From Apoderus coryli (taxonomy: Eukaryota > Arthropoda > Insecta > Coleoptera > Attelabidae): 64,000 bases of DNA. Under the pieces are notes generated by a model, which was not told the origin of the DNA, searched no databases, and saw only the letters and a list, made by a program, of their open reading frames with translations. The stretch is from positions 16,812,860 to 16,876,859 of the forward strand of contig OU452199.1 in assembly GCA_911728435.2 (NCBI GenBank), in the 5' to 3' direction. The translations under genes and the position numbers were made by a program. Positions 46,821 through 58,080 of this stretch are shown here, piece by piece. Positions within the stretch are counted from its first letter, which is position 1. Each line of letters begins with the position of its first letter.

Positions 46821-49701
46821 CAAAGATTAATCTACACAATAGATAGTCAGCCCAATGCATTAAAATCAGAACATCTCTAAGTATGCCTGCCACTACGTGG
46901 CGTAGACTAGCGTGTAAAGCATAGAGCAGTATTGTCACAGCCAGAAACCGTTTTGTAGTTTATTAATATCAAAAACAAAACGCAACGTATAACAATTAGT
47001 TAGATCATTTGCAACAGATATGCACCGGCAATGCTGTATTGTCAGAGAGAGAAATTGATAAAATTCTGTATTAATCTGGAGGGGATACGCAGGGAGGGTA
47101 GAAAAAAAAACAAGCGAATGTGGTGTGTGTCGTGCTGTTGCCAATTCGTCGGTAAAAGAAACACACAGGGTGATTTATTACAAGTACAGTATTGAAATAA
47201 AAGCCTAATCTCTATGAATTAAATTTAATATAATAATATTTAATCCATGTCATACATGTTTCAAGACTAGACCAGTCCCATGATCAGTGGCGAACAATCG
47301 TTAAATGAAAAGCTTTTAGATAGAAACATACTTTTGACTAAATATTTCACGTAGACAATGTGGCAAAGATGTAACAAGATTGTTGTAGATCTTATAATAC
47401 CTATAATAAAAAAATTATCAGTGCTACCTATATTATATTAGGTATACCTATTATAATAGTCTGTCTCTTCATCAGGTATAAGTTCCACTTTATCGGTTTA
47501 GGTACTTAAATTTTACTTCTTTTTAATGTTTCTTCGGGTAAATAATAAGTTCGGTAGGAATATGGCTTTGGGTATGAAACAAAAAAGATAGAAAATAGAA
47601 ATTTGATATAGGGGTAGTTCTAAGCATTTACAAGTTTGTGACGTGTAGCGATTTTCGATGCCGCCCCCGGAGGTATACATGAGGGCGGCGCAATGCCGTT
47701 TTAAATATCTCGTTTCGCTTTCTTGGAAAATAAAAAATTATAACTGATAACTGAAACTTAGTACTTAATACGTGGGCGTAAGAGGTAAGCTCACTTCACA
47801 GGTATCTATTAATGAAAGAAAGTTAACATTTTGAGCATCTGCGTAAAATTAAATGTATCCGTTTGGTGGGTAGTTTTTACTACAATAAGTCGGTGCCAAG
47901 CCCAAGCCCGAAACAAAATAAATCTATATTTACCTACTACCTATTTGGCTTGGTACCGACTATTATGTGCATTGTTGTCTTTTGAATGATATTTGTATTT
48001 TGTTATTTTTCGTATTTTTTATTAGTTCTTTTGACAGCTCTGGTGTCATCAATACACCTGTATCCCGAATTGCACCAAATTGCGATGCTATTGAACAAGC
48101 ATATAATCCTAAATATAATATTCTTTTTGAACTACCTGTATCTCGAAAACCAAGCCGTAGCGGACCCATGTACATATGAAATTTGTATCTTAAAATTAGT
48201 CAAAGAATCACCCTTTAAAGTTTGTACAAGTACTTATGCAACACCCTGTATACATAGATACTTTGATTTGCAATTTGCAAATCTGTCAAACTAGGTAATG
48301 CTGTTTTTTTTTATTTACTTTCAAATATGGTGTTATGTAATTGTAATCAAATTAAATGTTTGGGGATGATATTTACGAGTTTTATTTTTTTATATAAAGA
48401 AACTGTTATTCAGTTTTTAAGGATCAATCTGAAGCAGACGATTGTACTTGTTAAAACATGAAAAAAGTTATTGTTGTGATACTTTTAACACCCTGTTGGT
48501 GGGTTTTTAAAGCTTTTTACGAAACGTGTTAACAATACAATCTACATAAATCGTTAGTTTTTTAAAGTTTTATGATCATTGCACAAAAACCAATATTAGG
48601 GAGACTGTAAGTTTTTTTTTAATTCGGCGTTGCAGAATTTGAACCTAATTGTGATAATTGTGTTATTTTACTAGTATAGATATTTTTGAGTAAATTAATT
48701 CGGTTATAATCGATGAGTAGAATCTTTGGAGTAAAATACATTTCACAAAAACCCTGAACCATATTTCTCAATAGATTTAAATTTTCATTAAAAACAGATT
48801 AAAAATTCTAATTTTTTTACATCCTGCATTTCGAAACCGTATTTTTTTAAATAATTATTGCCATGCTGGAAATTTCAAACCTTATTTACTTCAGCAACTT
48901 GTAAAAAGCACAGCCTTTTTAATATTAACATTTCTTAAAATCGATATTACGCGATAACGATGACTTTCTATCAATATCACAGAAGGATACATTTATTACG
49001 TATATAATTTGTTAGATTTTACATCTCCGAATTGAAACACACGCAAAAAATGTGCATAAAAAAGTTAGGGTAGCATTTCACGCCTGTATGCCCCTTTAAT
49101 TTACCCGCCTCTGAGATTTATTTTTTCATAATGTTAACGACAAGTTGAATCTGCTGTTTGAGTTTGATCCTTAAAACTGAATCAGGTAATAACCGGAAGT
49201 CCTATCTATAACGCCAAATTTCGTTAATTTAAATATAACTTTTTGATGCATCCTTATATCCGAAATTTAAAATTAAATGACTAAAATAATATTATTTTAG
49301 TCATTTAAAATTATTGTCTAAAACATTTAATAAACCAGCCCTGTATATTTATACAATTATAGTAATTTCTTTTATTTTCGTCCATACACATTAATCTTTG
49401 CGTAGATAGGTATACGTATACCATATAATTTTATATTACCGGACAAAAAACACTGCTGCACAGTAGTACATATATGATACCTATAATATAAAAACAAACT
49501 CCCATCTCGTAGGGGAAAGTATACTCGTCCTTGTCTAACATTGCCCATATGATTATTTTATTTCAACACAATACATATAACGCCATCTACAATTTCCATG
49601 GTTGCATGTTTTTCTAATAGATGTAGCTCGTGTCGAAACAGTTTCAATTTTTGTTTTATTTCCCATATACGCTGACTATCTATTGTGTAGATTAATCTTT
49701 G
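46821..49701 (-). mobile_element. 2.88-kb DNA transposon copy B, inverted relative to copy A
   Basis: The same 31-base inverted termini (46821-46851 and 49671-49701) are flanked by TCGCAAC at 46814-46820 and 49702-49708, again a 7-base target duplication. The whole sequence matches copy A (14644-17521) in reverse orientation with only scattered substitutions and small indels; the lengths are 2881 and 2878. No transposase is encoded. Confidence 0.92.
47244..47292 (-). ncRNA. Hammerhead-like motif in copy B
   Basis: Same bases as the motif at 17050-17095 (CTGATCA...AGTCTT GAAACATGTA), so it carries the same G8-to-C change. Confidence 0.38.
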
Positions 49702-49708
49702 TCGCAAC

Positions 49709-50346
49709 AATTATGAAGGAACAACGCCTCAAAAATAAAAGAAAGTTTTAAATTTAATATAATCGAAATAATCCTTATACTTTCTGTATATATTTATCAA
49801 AAGCATGTAGTAAAAAAACAATCCTACATAAAAAACGTATCGATTTTTATTTCCACACATCTGATATTGTATAATACTCAGAAGGCAAATATACACCTTT
49901 TGTATGTGTCGGTATCAATGCATATTCATATTACAACGAAATAATTCTTGTAAATAAACCAAAGCAAACATGTCTTTTATCAAAAAGTTGTCATAATGAA
50001 TCATGTCCTGTCTGGGATTTAAATTATGTTATATCTGTAATTTCGCGGCGTCTTTGTATTGGGTTAATTTTTTTTTATAGTTTTGAAACATTTCCATCGG
50101 AGATTTGTGGAAAAGTTATTTTTGTAATTTTGTTTTATTTAAACTTAAATTTAATAGACATCAAAAAATGTTTATGCCAATTTATAAGTGCAAAAAATCT
50201 CGTTTAAATAAGAAAAACGAAACCGATTTAATTGACATTTTTTTAATTAAAAATATACAAAAAGAAAAAATTAAAAATTCTTAGATAGTTACAATATATA
50301 CATAAAAACATTTTTTCTCTCTAAATGAGTATTCTACTCTACTTAA
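49709..50346. other. No gene recognised
   Basis: AT-rich sequence with poly-T and poly-A runs. Confidence 0.5.
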
Positions 50347-50465
50347 TGTCACTGATGATGAAACTGAATTAGTTCCGAAACATGTTTGGCTGTAGACAAA
50401 TATTTGACGATTACTTTATTACATTTTTTTCGTGGAGATTCGATTTTTATTTTTTTTTATTATTG
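50347..50465 (+). ncRNA. Hammerhead-like motif with Penelope-type 3' tail
   Basis: GTCA, CTGATGA, one base, GAAACT-GAATT-AGTTCC, GAAAC, AT, GTT, TGGC. Stem I is GTCA/TGGC, stem II has six positions with one mismatch, and stem III is AC/GT. The tail TTTATTACATTTTTTTCG with GGAGATTCGATTTTTATT follows, as in the 35264 insertion. The conserved core is complete apart from the extra base seen in all copies. Confidence 0.48.
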
Positions 50466-50682
50466 TAAATATAAAACATTGGCAACATTTAAGATATTAT
50501 ATTTTGACTTAGAAGAAATACTTTCTACGTCTGCTAACAAGCAATATGATTAAATACTTTGGAATCTTGCACCACAAAGGTACTAAACCACAACCCCAAG
50601 CAAGAAATTTCCAAATACTCGGTTACTAAAAATAAGTCTGTTATGGAACTATTAAACGTAACATTCTCCTGATTAATTTTAC

Positions 50683-51212
50683 TTTCCCGTACAGGAAAAG
50701 TTTTGTGAACGCGCTAAAAGAAAATTGTGTGGACTTGGGGTACGTTGTGGGGACAATCGCCAGTTTTCTATCGACGTTGTCGGGGAGATTTCTTTATGAG
50801 GTCCTCGTTTCGGTCCCCATAACGTTTAGACCTTATTACGTCATTCTGAACTCACTAGTGGACACAACCGCTAAATTTTCAAATAGCAGTAGGACTCAAC
50901 TGATACATCATTTGAAAGCATTTTTTATCTGTAGTCAAGCAGGTGATAGATGAGATCTCTTATATTGCTGAAACCATTACGGATGCTAAGTGTATCGCCT
51001 CAGTATTTTGTAGCCATTACTCGACCGATATCGAGAGTAATTTTAACACACATTTTGGGGGTTCTTTGTCATCCCGATGCACTATTGGAGGTGTTAGTCA
51101 GATATCTATGTTTTTCGAACCTGGTGATGAGTTCGAGGTGCGCTTGGTAAGCCATTCTGTGGTATTCAATAATTCAAATAAAATAAAACAAGTCAACTCC
51201 ACAAAGTGGTGA
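50683..51212 (+). other. Unrecognised open segment, possible exon or element fragment
   Basis: An acceptor-like TTACTTTCCCGTACAG precedes an open stretch. One frame runs 50705-50953 (82 codons after an internal ATG), and another runs 50943-51212 (89 codons), overlapping it out of frame. G+C and CpG are higher than in the flanks. I recognise no domain in any frame on either strand. It sits between two Penelope-type tails of opposite orientation, so it may be a fragment of that element rather than host sequence. Confidence 0.25.
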
Positions 51213-51268
51213 AATTTTTATTAAATTTTTTGTTTTAGTTAATTTATAATATAAATTAACTAAAACAA
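51165..51268 (-). repeat. Penelope-like 3' tail copy with adjacent 19-bp palindrome
   Basis: On the minus strand TTTAATAAAAATTTCACCACT then TTGTGGAGTTGACTTGTTTTATTT fits the shared tail pattern. Next to it (51230-51268) TTGTTTTAGTTAATTTATA and its exact reverse complement flank a single A. Confidence 0.55.
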
Positions 51269-51789
51269 GAAAAATATTATTTAGTGAGAATGAGTAAAAT
51301 CTAAATTAAAGTCAATTACTGAGAAACTTATCAGGTTTTTCTATAACTCGCAATCCACTCTACGCAATTATTAGTAGTCAAAATATAACTCGCCAATTCT
51401 CCTACGTATGCCAACTCTGTAACGACCAATGCTCTCTCACTCAAATCGCTTCTTGTCATACGACCATTTATACATCCAACATAGTACCAGCTTCCTGCTA
51501 CCTAGTATTTAGCTTCATTGTCATAGTAGCTACTTACACTTCTTTTATTTTGCGTGACACCAGTAAACTAATTGTCGTGTACTACCACACCCCTTACAAT
51601 GTTCGCACCAACAGCATCATCTTTACTTAGCGTCCTTTTACCTACTTTAATATGGAAGGCTATGCCGCCTAAGATAGTAAGTAATATTTGCCCCAAAAGG
51701 AGTTTAGCTTGCACCGCCAACATCAACTGTCCAATGGGACACAATTCACAGTTTGTATGTAAGTATAATATTTATAAATAAAATACAAG
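51269..51789. other. No gene recognised
   Basis: AT-rich sequence with short ORFs only. Confidence 0.45.
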
Positions 51790-53480
51790 AATAATAATAG
51801 TAATAATAATAATAATCTTTATTCAAGCTGTATACTTAACAAACATAAATACATTCTTCTGGGCATACAGTTGAAAAGGAGTGAGTGCAGCTTAAGTCAT
51901 GCTGTGCACATGACTCATCTGTCTTATACACTTATCCTTACATACAATAACAATAAACATAGAAACTACGGTAATTATACAAGAACACCACAACAATTCA
52001 TCTATTATAACAAAAAAAAAAAATCAATAAACCAATGAAATTCAGGATAGAAAAATTCTTTTTACTTCATTCAAAAATCCATTTAATCCTAAATGAAGCA
52101 GGTGGTGAGGCAGAGCATTATACACGGAGGCAACGTCGTAAGTAAAGGACCGTTCGAACATGCCAGTCCTGTGGATCGGAGGTGTTAATCCACCCCTATG
52201 ACGTAAATTAAGGTTGTGCACATCTGTACGGAAGGATATTTTGTTATATAAATAGGTGGGAATTTTAGTCCTAATCAATTTATAGTAAAAACAGCTTCGA
52301 TGTAACAACCGCCTTTCTTTCATATTCATCCAACCAGCGTCCCTCAATTTGTGACTAACTGGCATTCCTTTGCGAATTCCATATGCAAAATGCAGGCAAT
52401 ACTTTTGAATTTTTTGTATTTTCGCAGAAGTAGCGGCTGTTAAGCATGGACCATAAACCAGATCACAGTGGTTAAAATTAGAGAGTACAATAGAGTCACA
52501 CAACATCAATTTTGTTTTAGAGTTCAGAATACTTCGCGAACTGTACAACATCTTCAAGCATCCAACAGCCCTCTTCATGCAAGCAGCAACATGTTTATCA
52601 AATCGCAATCTGCTATCCAGGATCAAACCCAAGTTTTTAGCCTCATTCTTTATTTCAATTGGAATGTCACCGATTTTAATATTGACAGAAGCCGTCAAAG
52701 ATTGAATATGTCTATTCGTTCCAAGTAACATACCAACGCATTTATTTGGGTTGAGCCTCAACGAATGGTCTTCGGATACAATGCTCAACGTCTTCAGGTC
52801 CGCATTAAGTCTATCACAAGCGTCAACCACCGACTCGGGTGAACAAGATAGGTATATCTGAAAATCATCAGCAAAAAGATGACATTTGGAATTCGTCAGA
52901 TGACCTGGAAAATCCGCCGTGTATAAACTAAACAAAACAGGGCCAAGAATTGAACCCTGTGGTACTCCTCTGCTGATACTCAACACATCGGAAAAATTAT
53001 TATTTAACACCACACGTTGTCTCCGATCAACCAAATAGCTCTCGAAGAACTTGACTGCACTTTGATTCAAGCCAATGTAACGTAGAATTTGTATAAGCGT
53101 CACATGATTCAGTGTGTTGAAGGCCTTTGAGTAATCGAGCATCACTAAAATAGTGCATTCGCATATCGTCTGTCACATTCAACAAAGCAGAAGCACAACT
53201 ATGACCGGGTCGAAATCCGGATTGTACTTCTGGTAAAATACGATTAATATTAATGTGCTCACCGAGCTGTTTCTTGATAACCTTCTCCAAGACCTTCGAC
53301 AACACCGGCAATATACTAATGGGTCTGAGTTCGCTATATGTCTTTGGACTAGCAGTTTTGGGTAACGGTATTATATTTGAGAGTTTCCAAACATTTGGAT
53401 AAACAGATTCCTCAATGCAATAATTCACTATATGGCATATGTATTTTAAGATAAATGGACAACAGTAAATCAAAAAATCT
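51790..53480 (-). mobile_element. 5'-truncated jockey/CR1-like retrotransposon with (ATT)n tail
   Basis: The RT is followed by a 3' UTR of about 230 bases ending AATAAAG and an interrupted ATT repeat (51816-51790). The 5' end is truncated within the pre-palm RT region at about 53480. Confidence 0.87.
52042..53473 (-). pseudogene. Reverse transcriptase with a single frameshift
   Basis: The upstream frame (53473 to about 53165) has WKLSNIIPLPK, ELRPISILPVLSKVLEKVI and VQSGFRPGHSC. After one indel near 53165 the next frame carries on with VMLDYSKAFNTLNH (first catalytic D), SRGVPQGSILGPVLFSLY, CHLFADDFQIY (FADD), LRLNPNKC, NLGLILDSRL, and the typical C-terminus HRTGMFERSFTYDVASVYN...LPHHLL to a stop at 52042. 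Except for the indel and the missing 5' half it is well preserved. It is related to, but distinct from, the relic at 59886-61780. Confidence 0.88.
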
Positions 53481-54200
53481 CCTTACTTTAGGTATCACTG
53501 TACTTCTGCCTTAACAGAACTATATTTGCCTCTTCTTTATACTATGTATTGAGTATCTTATTCTGTGTTCAACATTCCCCGAGAGGATGTTTGGATTCCA
53601 CATTGTTTTTTCATAATCTCGTATATGTCGTTCCGCATTGGCTTGAGAGAAGCCTTACTTAGATAAGTCTCGCTGCTGATGAATTACTTAGGAACTGCTT
53701 ATTTAGACCAAGCTGGATGAATTGTATTCAGTTCTGGACTATCGTCTTCTTGCCTGTCAAATATATGATTTTTTTTATATTAATTGCCAAAAAACCTGCC
53801 ATTCTGTTAAACGCTCAATAGTATCTATTTTGTAAACGGCGATGGCATGCAAGCTTTCTATTTAAATTAAGTATTATTTATTTATTATCAATGTGTTTCT
53901 GTTAGATTATTAATTAAATACACAACTTACCTATGCAAAAAGATGAATATATTCAATTAAAATGGAAATCAGTATTAAATTACAAATAAGTAATTATCTT
54001 AATTAGTACATTTTACATAATGTAAATGAAATTAACTATCAAATACCAGGTATTTGATTATAGATGTAAAGGACTTTTACCGCATATCTACGTTTTCAAT
54101 ATTCTATATATTCTAATTTTTTATTTCACATTGATTACTATACTATTTCTTTATTACATTTGTTCTCAATAATTTGATTAAATTAATTAATATATCTTTT
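53481..54200. other. No gene recognised
   Basis: AT-rich sequence between the RT element and the candidate exon. Confidence 0.5.
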
Positions 54201-54214
54201 TGTTTTCTTCTTAG

Positions 54215-54305
54215 GAATACAAGCAATCGTTCTGCTTTATCTAAACGAGGCAAGAGAAGCCGACATTTTGTGAACGGGACTAAAGTTCCCAATCAGGTTC
54301 TCTGA
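54215..54305 (+). CDS. Candidate terminal coding exon of an unknown host gene
   Basis: A strong acceptor (TTTTTGTTTTCTTCTTAG ending at 54214, with an AT-rich branch region before it) leads into a 91-base stretch clearly richer in G+C than the flanks. After a one-base phase the frame reads 29 codons, with the basic core SKRGKRSRHF and the end VPNQVL, to a TGA at 54303-54305. The composition and splice context suggest the last coding exon of a gene on the plus strand whose earlier exons I cannot see. No family is recognised. A chance ORF or an old element remnant is possible. Confidence 0.35.
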
Positions 54306-54981
54306 TCAAAGCGGCTTGCTTTTCTATATAATTAAAAATAACTAGGTAGGTTTTTTTTTTATTTTAAGTTTAATGCAAATTGCTAGTTCGTTTTTTTTTA
54401 CAAATAATCTTTAAAATGCTTCTGCTCCTTCAAAATGTAAGAACAAAATGTTATTCTTGATTAACCCGAGAACTAAATGACATGAAACAAATTTTTGCAG
54501 TAGCTGAGTATATTTACAATGTACAAGTTTGACGATGGAGTTATTTTGAGTAGATCTTCAAAGTTTGATTTGATCTGTTAATATTCTTTATTTCGCATTT
54601 TGAGCATTTTGGCATCGAGTATTATTGCTATTTTAGGTCTGTTAGTGTCTATGTTTAGTCCAGAGTTCCACGGGGTCAGTATTGAACCCTTTTTCTTTTC
54701 GTGTCCGTTTAATGTTATCAATGATTTCAGTTGTTTTCATTACTTTTCGCAGATATTCTAATCTCGACTGATTAAATTCGCAATTTGAATACCTACATTG
54801 TTTTAGTGGTGCACTCGAACCAAACATTGTGTAAAGGCGATTTCGTTAACTTTTCTTTTAAATGGTCAATTAATTTGTACTTACTATTTTCAGCCATTTA
54901 AGTTGTGTGATGAACGTGTTGAAACTTGCGGTTTCCGTTAAGAGTCTTGGTTTTGTTAATTAAACCTAGAAGTGTTTAATA
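54306..54981. other. No gene recognised
   Basis: AT-rich. If 54215-54305 is a terminal exon, this could hold its 3' UTR; AATAAA-type signals are not distinctive here. A 61-codon minus ORF at 54642-54827 is of unknown meaning. Confidence 0.35.
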
Positions 54982-55915
54982 TTAGGTCATTCAATAAGTC
55001 CGTAGGATGACACATAGATGGCGTTACTTGAATTTTTTCCATATGATTTTTATTTAGTACTAACCTTCAAACGATATGTGTGTAAATTTGACAGCAATCT
55101 GAATATTGATTCGTGAGTTATAGCATTTTGTGTGAAGCAACGTTTGTTATTGAATGTAAAAAAGTGAATTTCGAGTTTTGATAAAGCATTGCTTTTTGAT
55201 GAATAAAAAAATACAGTGGAAACCAAATAATGGCTTGATAAACATTATCCGAACTCTGCTCCATCGAAACAAATGGTAGAGAAATCGATTGCTGAATTTA
55301 AACTTGGTCGTACCAGCACAAATGATGCAGAGCGCAGTGGGCGCACGAGCTAGCTGACATTGTAAAGATATCAGATGGTAGTGTTTTTACCATTTCACAT
55401 GAACATTTAGGTATGCGAAAGATCTGTGCAAAGTGGGTGCAGTGTGAGCTCATCGTCGACCAAAACGAACAACGAATTGATGCTTCAGAGAAGTGTTTGG
55501 CGCTCTTAAACCGCAATAAAATGGATGAAACATGGCTTCACTATTACACTCCAGAATCCAAAAGACCGTCAGCTGAGTGGACAGCAATCGATGAACCGAA
55601 TCCAAAACGAGCTAAGAAGCAACAGGCGGCCGGTAAGGTGATGGCGGCTATGTATTTTGGAATGCAAACTGAATAATATTCCTAGACTACCTGCAAAAAG
55701 TATCACCATCAATAGCGACTATTACTTTGAACTTTTGGATCGATTGAAATTGCAAAGAAACGGCCACATTTGCAAAAGCAAAAGTGTTGTTTCACTAAGA
55801 CAATGCACCGTGTCACAAATCGATGGAAACTATGGCAAAATTCAATGAATTGGGCTTCGAATTGCTTACCCACTCACCGTATTCTCCAGATTTAGCCCCT
55901 AGCGACTTTTATAAA
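54982..55915 (+). pseudogene. Mariner transposase gene copy B, broken and 3'-truncated
   Basis: It starts TA-TTAGGTCATTCAATAAGTCC, the left inverted terminus. The leader and N-terminal part match copy A (13161). The helix-turn-helix region is partly deleted near 55340. Later blocks are MRKICAKWVQCEL, MDETWLHYYTPESK (first D), KQQAAGKVMAAM, a DNAPCH block (second D, preceded by a stop in place of Q) and THSPYSPDLAPSDF (third D). The D(34)D pattern and the wording are those of irritans-type mariners. Frameshifts occur near 55220, 55350 and 55670. The right terminus is missing; the sequence switches at about 55915. Confidence 0.9.
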
Positions 55916-55956
55916 AAAATAAACGATACAGACACGAATTTTATTGTTAGATATTT

Positions 55957-55979
55957 ATTTTTAACCTTGCGTTAGTCGC
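55957..55979 (-). repeat. Possible piggyBac 3' terminus beside TTAA
   Basis: TTAA is followed by CCTTGCGTTAGTCGCATC reading inward, in the place and orientation expected for the 3' end of the transposase gene at 56298-57990. A second TCGCA lies 20 bases inside. The partner at the other end was not found. Confidence 0.45.
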
Positions 55980-56297
55980 ATCAAAAAACTTTCGAGATTG
56001 GTCGCACATGTTTCTGGTGGATACATTACCATTTTTAGTTTTAAAAAAATCGAAATCTCCTTTAGAATAAATTTTTTTTATAGTATAGTTAGTATGCAAA
56101 TGATATAGAGAAAAATTATATTATACAAAATACAAAATTTGGACAAACCAATAGTATTATGCTCATTGAAAAAAATATCTAGACGCCTCAAACAATAATA
56201 ACATCAAATTTAAAATGAACCAATAGTATTTTTATTCAAATTAACCATAAACATTTACATTATTTACACACAATCTTTACAAACTTATTTGCAGTGT

Positions 56298-57990
56298 TTA
56301 AGGCATAATGGTTTCACACATTTTAGACAGGATTTTTTTTTTAGATTCTGAATAACAAGGACTGCATCTTTTCCTTTTTCTCGTTGTGTTTTCCTTGTCG
56401 GGTAGTACAGGAGCCAAGTCATTTTCAGGTGCGACATCCGATAGAACTTCTACGGTTGTCAGTTGCCGCCTTTGTATTTCCGGTTCCGTTAACTTCTTAG
56501 CTAGTTCATGTACATAACTTTTTCTGCTTTTCACTTTGTTTTGGTTTCCATCATAAATTATTTGCGAACTAATTCCAGCAATGTTGAACATAGAAAAAAA
56601 TACCACCATCGGCCAGCGTTTTGTGTTCCGAGCAACGTTATAGCTTGTACACATTCTGTCAACAGTGTCTACTCCACCTTTAGTTCCATTATAGAACGTC
56701 ACTATCTCCGGTTTCTGTTGCTCGTTCGTTGATAAATCTATGTTATGACCAAAATGCATACTTGATAATAACATAACATTTTTTTTCGGTTTTGGTACAT
56801 ATGATACTAGAGTACACTCTTTTTGAACCAAACACACTAGAGGGAACACTTCGACATTTGATTTCTTTGAATGTACTGGGTATCTGTGGTTTATTTTTTT
56901 TCAACGTGCCTACAAGAGAGAGTTTTTTCTGTCTAAGATCTTCCGCTAAATCGTAGTTTGTAAACCAGTTGTCAATCGTGACATTGCGCCCAGAATTATC
57001 AATAGGAGTAACAAGTCTCTTGACCACATCAACTGGTTTATAGCTTATGGCATATGGTCCTTCAGGTTGTTCTCCAGCAGATATTTCCATATTGTAGGTA
57101 TACCATAGTTTTGCATCCACAAGGGCAAATATTTTTATACTTGGCCGGCTTAGAAGGTATATACTGGCGAAAAAGACATCGTCCTCTAAACGCTTGCGGT
57201 TTCTCATCGATCGTCACGTTTTGACCCAAAGAGTATGACTTTTGGCAACTAGTTACAAATGCCTCAAAAATATTCCTTATTGCTGCTAAACGGTCAATTT
57301 TTCTTCTGTCGTCTCTCGTTTCCTTGTCATCGAACCTAAGGCAGCGCATTATGAAACGGAATCTCCTCAAACTCATGGTTTTTCTAAACCTCTGTACGCC
57401 ATCCTCTGACCATACTTAATCTAAACTTAACCGATTTGCATGGTAAACGCCAGCTAAATAGAGCAAACCAATAACTGCCTTAATTTCAACTATATCAGTT
57501 AATTTGGCATCTCTAGGTCGACTGAATTGGACTTGAATACTTTGGATGTATATATTAGTATATTCAACATTCTCCTCTATCATTGCATCGTTAAAAAGTA
57601 ACTTCCACCTTTCGTATATACCATCATCTTGTTTTGCGTCTCCAATTACACCAGGTAGTTGCATAAGAATATTCTGAACGGGCGTTTTTCTTCTTTGTGA
57701 AAACGGATTCTTTTGCCATTTCCACTCATTAACTACAATATTTTTTTTCTTTTGTACGGCAACAAAATGTGTTACATTGTCTTCTTCGTTCTCATCACAA
57801 ACACAGGAATCACTTTGTTCTCTTTCCGAATTTTCTTCTCGCTCCTCAACACAAACGGACTCGTCTGTATCACTGTTTTCGTCTCCTATATCAATTCTCT
57901 GATCTTCGTCATCGATGGTCTGTAGAAGCCTAAGATTTCTCAGCTCCTTGCCGTGCTTTTCCTTCTCAAGCTTTATTCTCTCGACAGTTC
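56298..57990 (-). pseudogene. piggyBac-type transposase, broken by two frameshifts and a stop
   Basis: Minus-strand reading begins with an acidic N-terminus (HGKELRNLRLLQ, IDIGDENSDTDES), then NEWKWQKNPFSQRR. The catalytic core has RGRCLFRQYIPSKPAKY and IKIFALVDAK (first D), VTIDNWFTNYDLA (second D) and NGTKGGVDTVDRMC (third D), all three aspartates conserved. The C-terminal end has a RKRKRCSPC motif and stops at 56298 before a full cysteine-rich domain. One TAA interrupts the frame at 57418-57416; frameshifts occur near 57145 and 56825. Function is lost, but the level of decay is moderate. Confidence 0.9.
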
Positions 57991-58080
57991 TATAAGAGAA
58001 TTTGATGCTTTGCAGTTGAGCTTAACCTTTATTCTGTCGACAGTTTTATGAGTGAATTTGGGGCTTTGCAGTTCAATCTC
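57964..58080. repeat. 56-bp tandem duplication at the 5' edge of the piggyBac relic
   Basis: CTTTATTCT.TCGACAGTT.TAT.AG.GAATTTG and TGCTTTGCAGTT or a variant occur at 57971 and again 56 bases later. On the minus strand both copies encode LQS.KF..(K/R)TV.RIK, and the offset shifts the frame. Confidence 0.7.
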
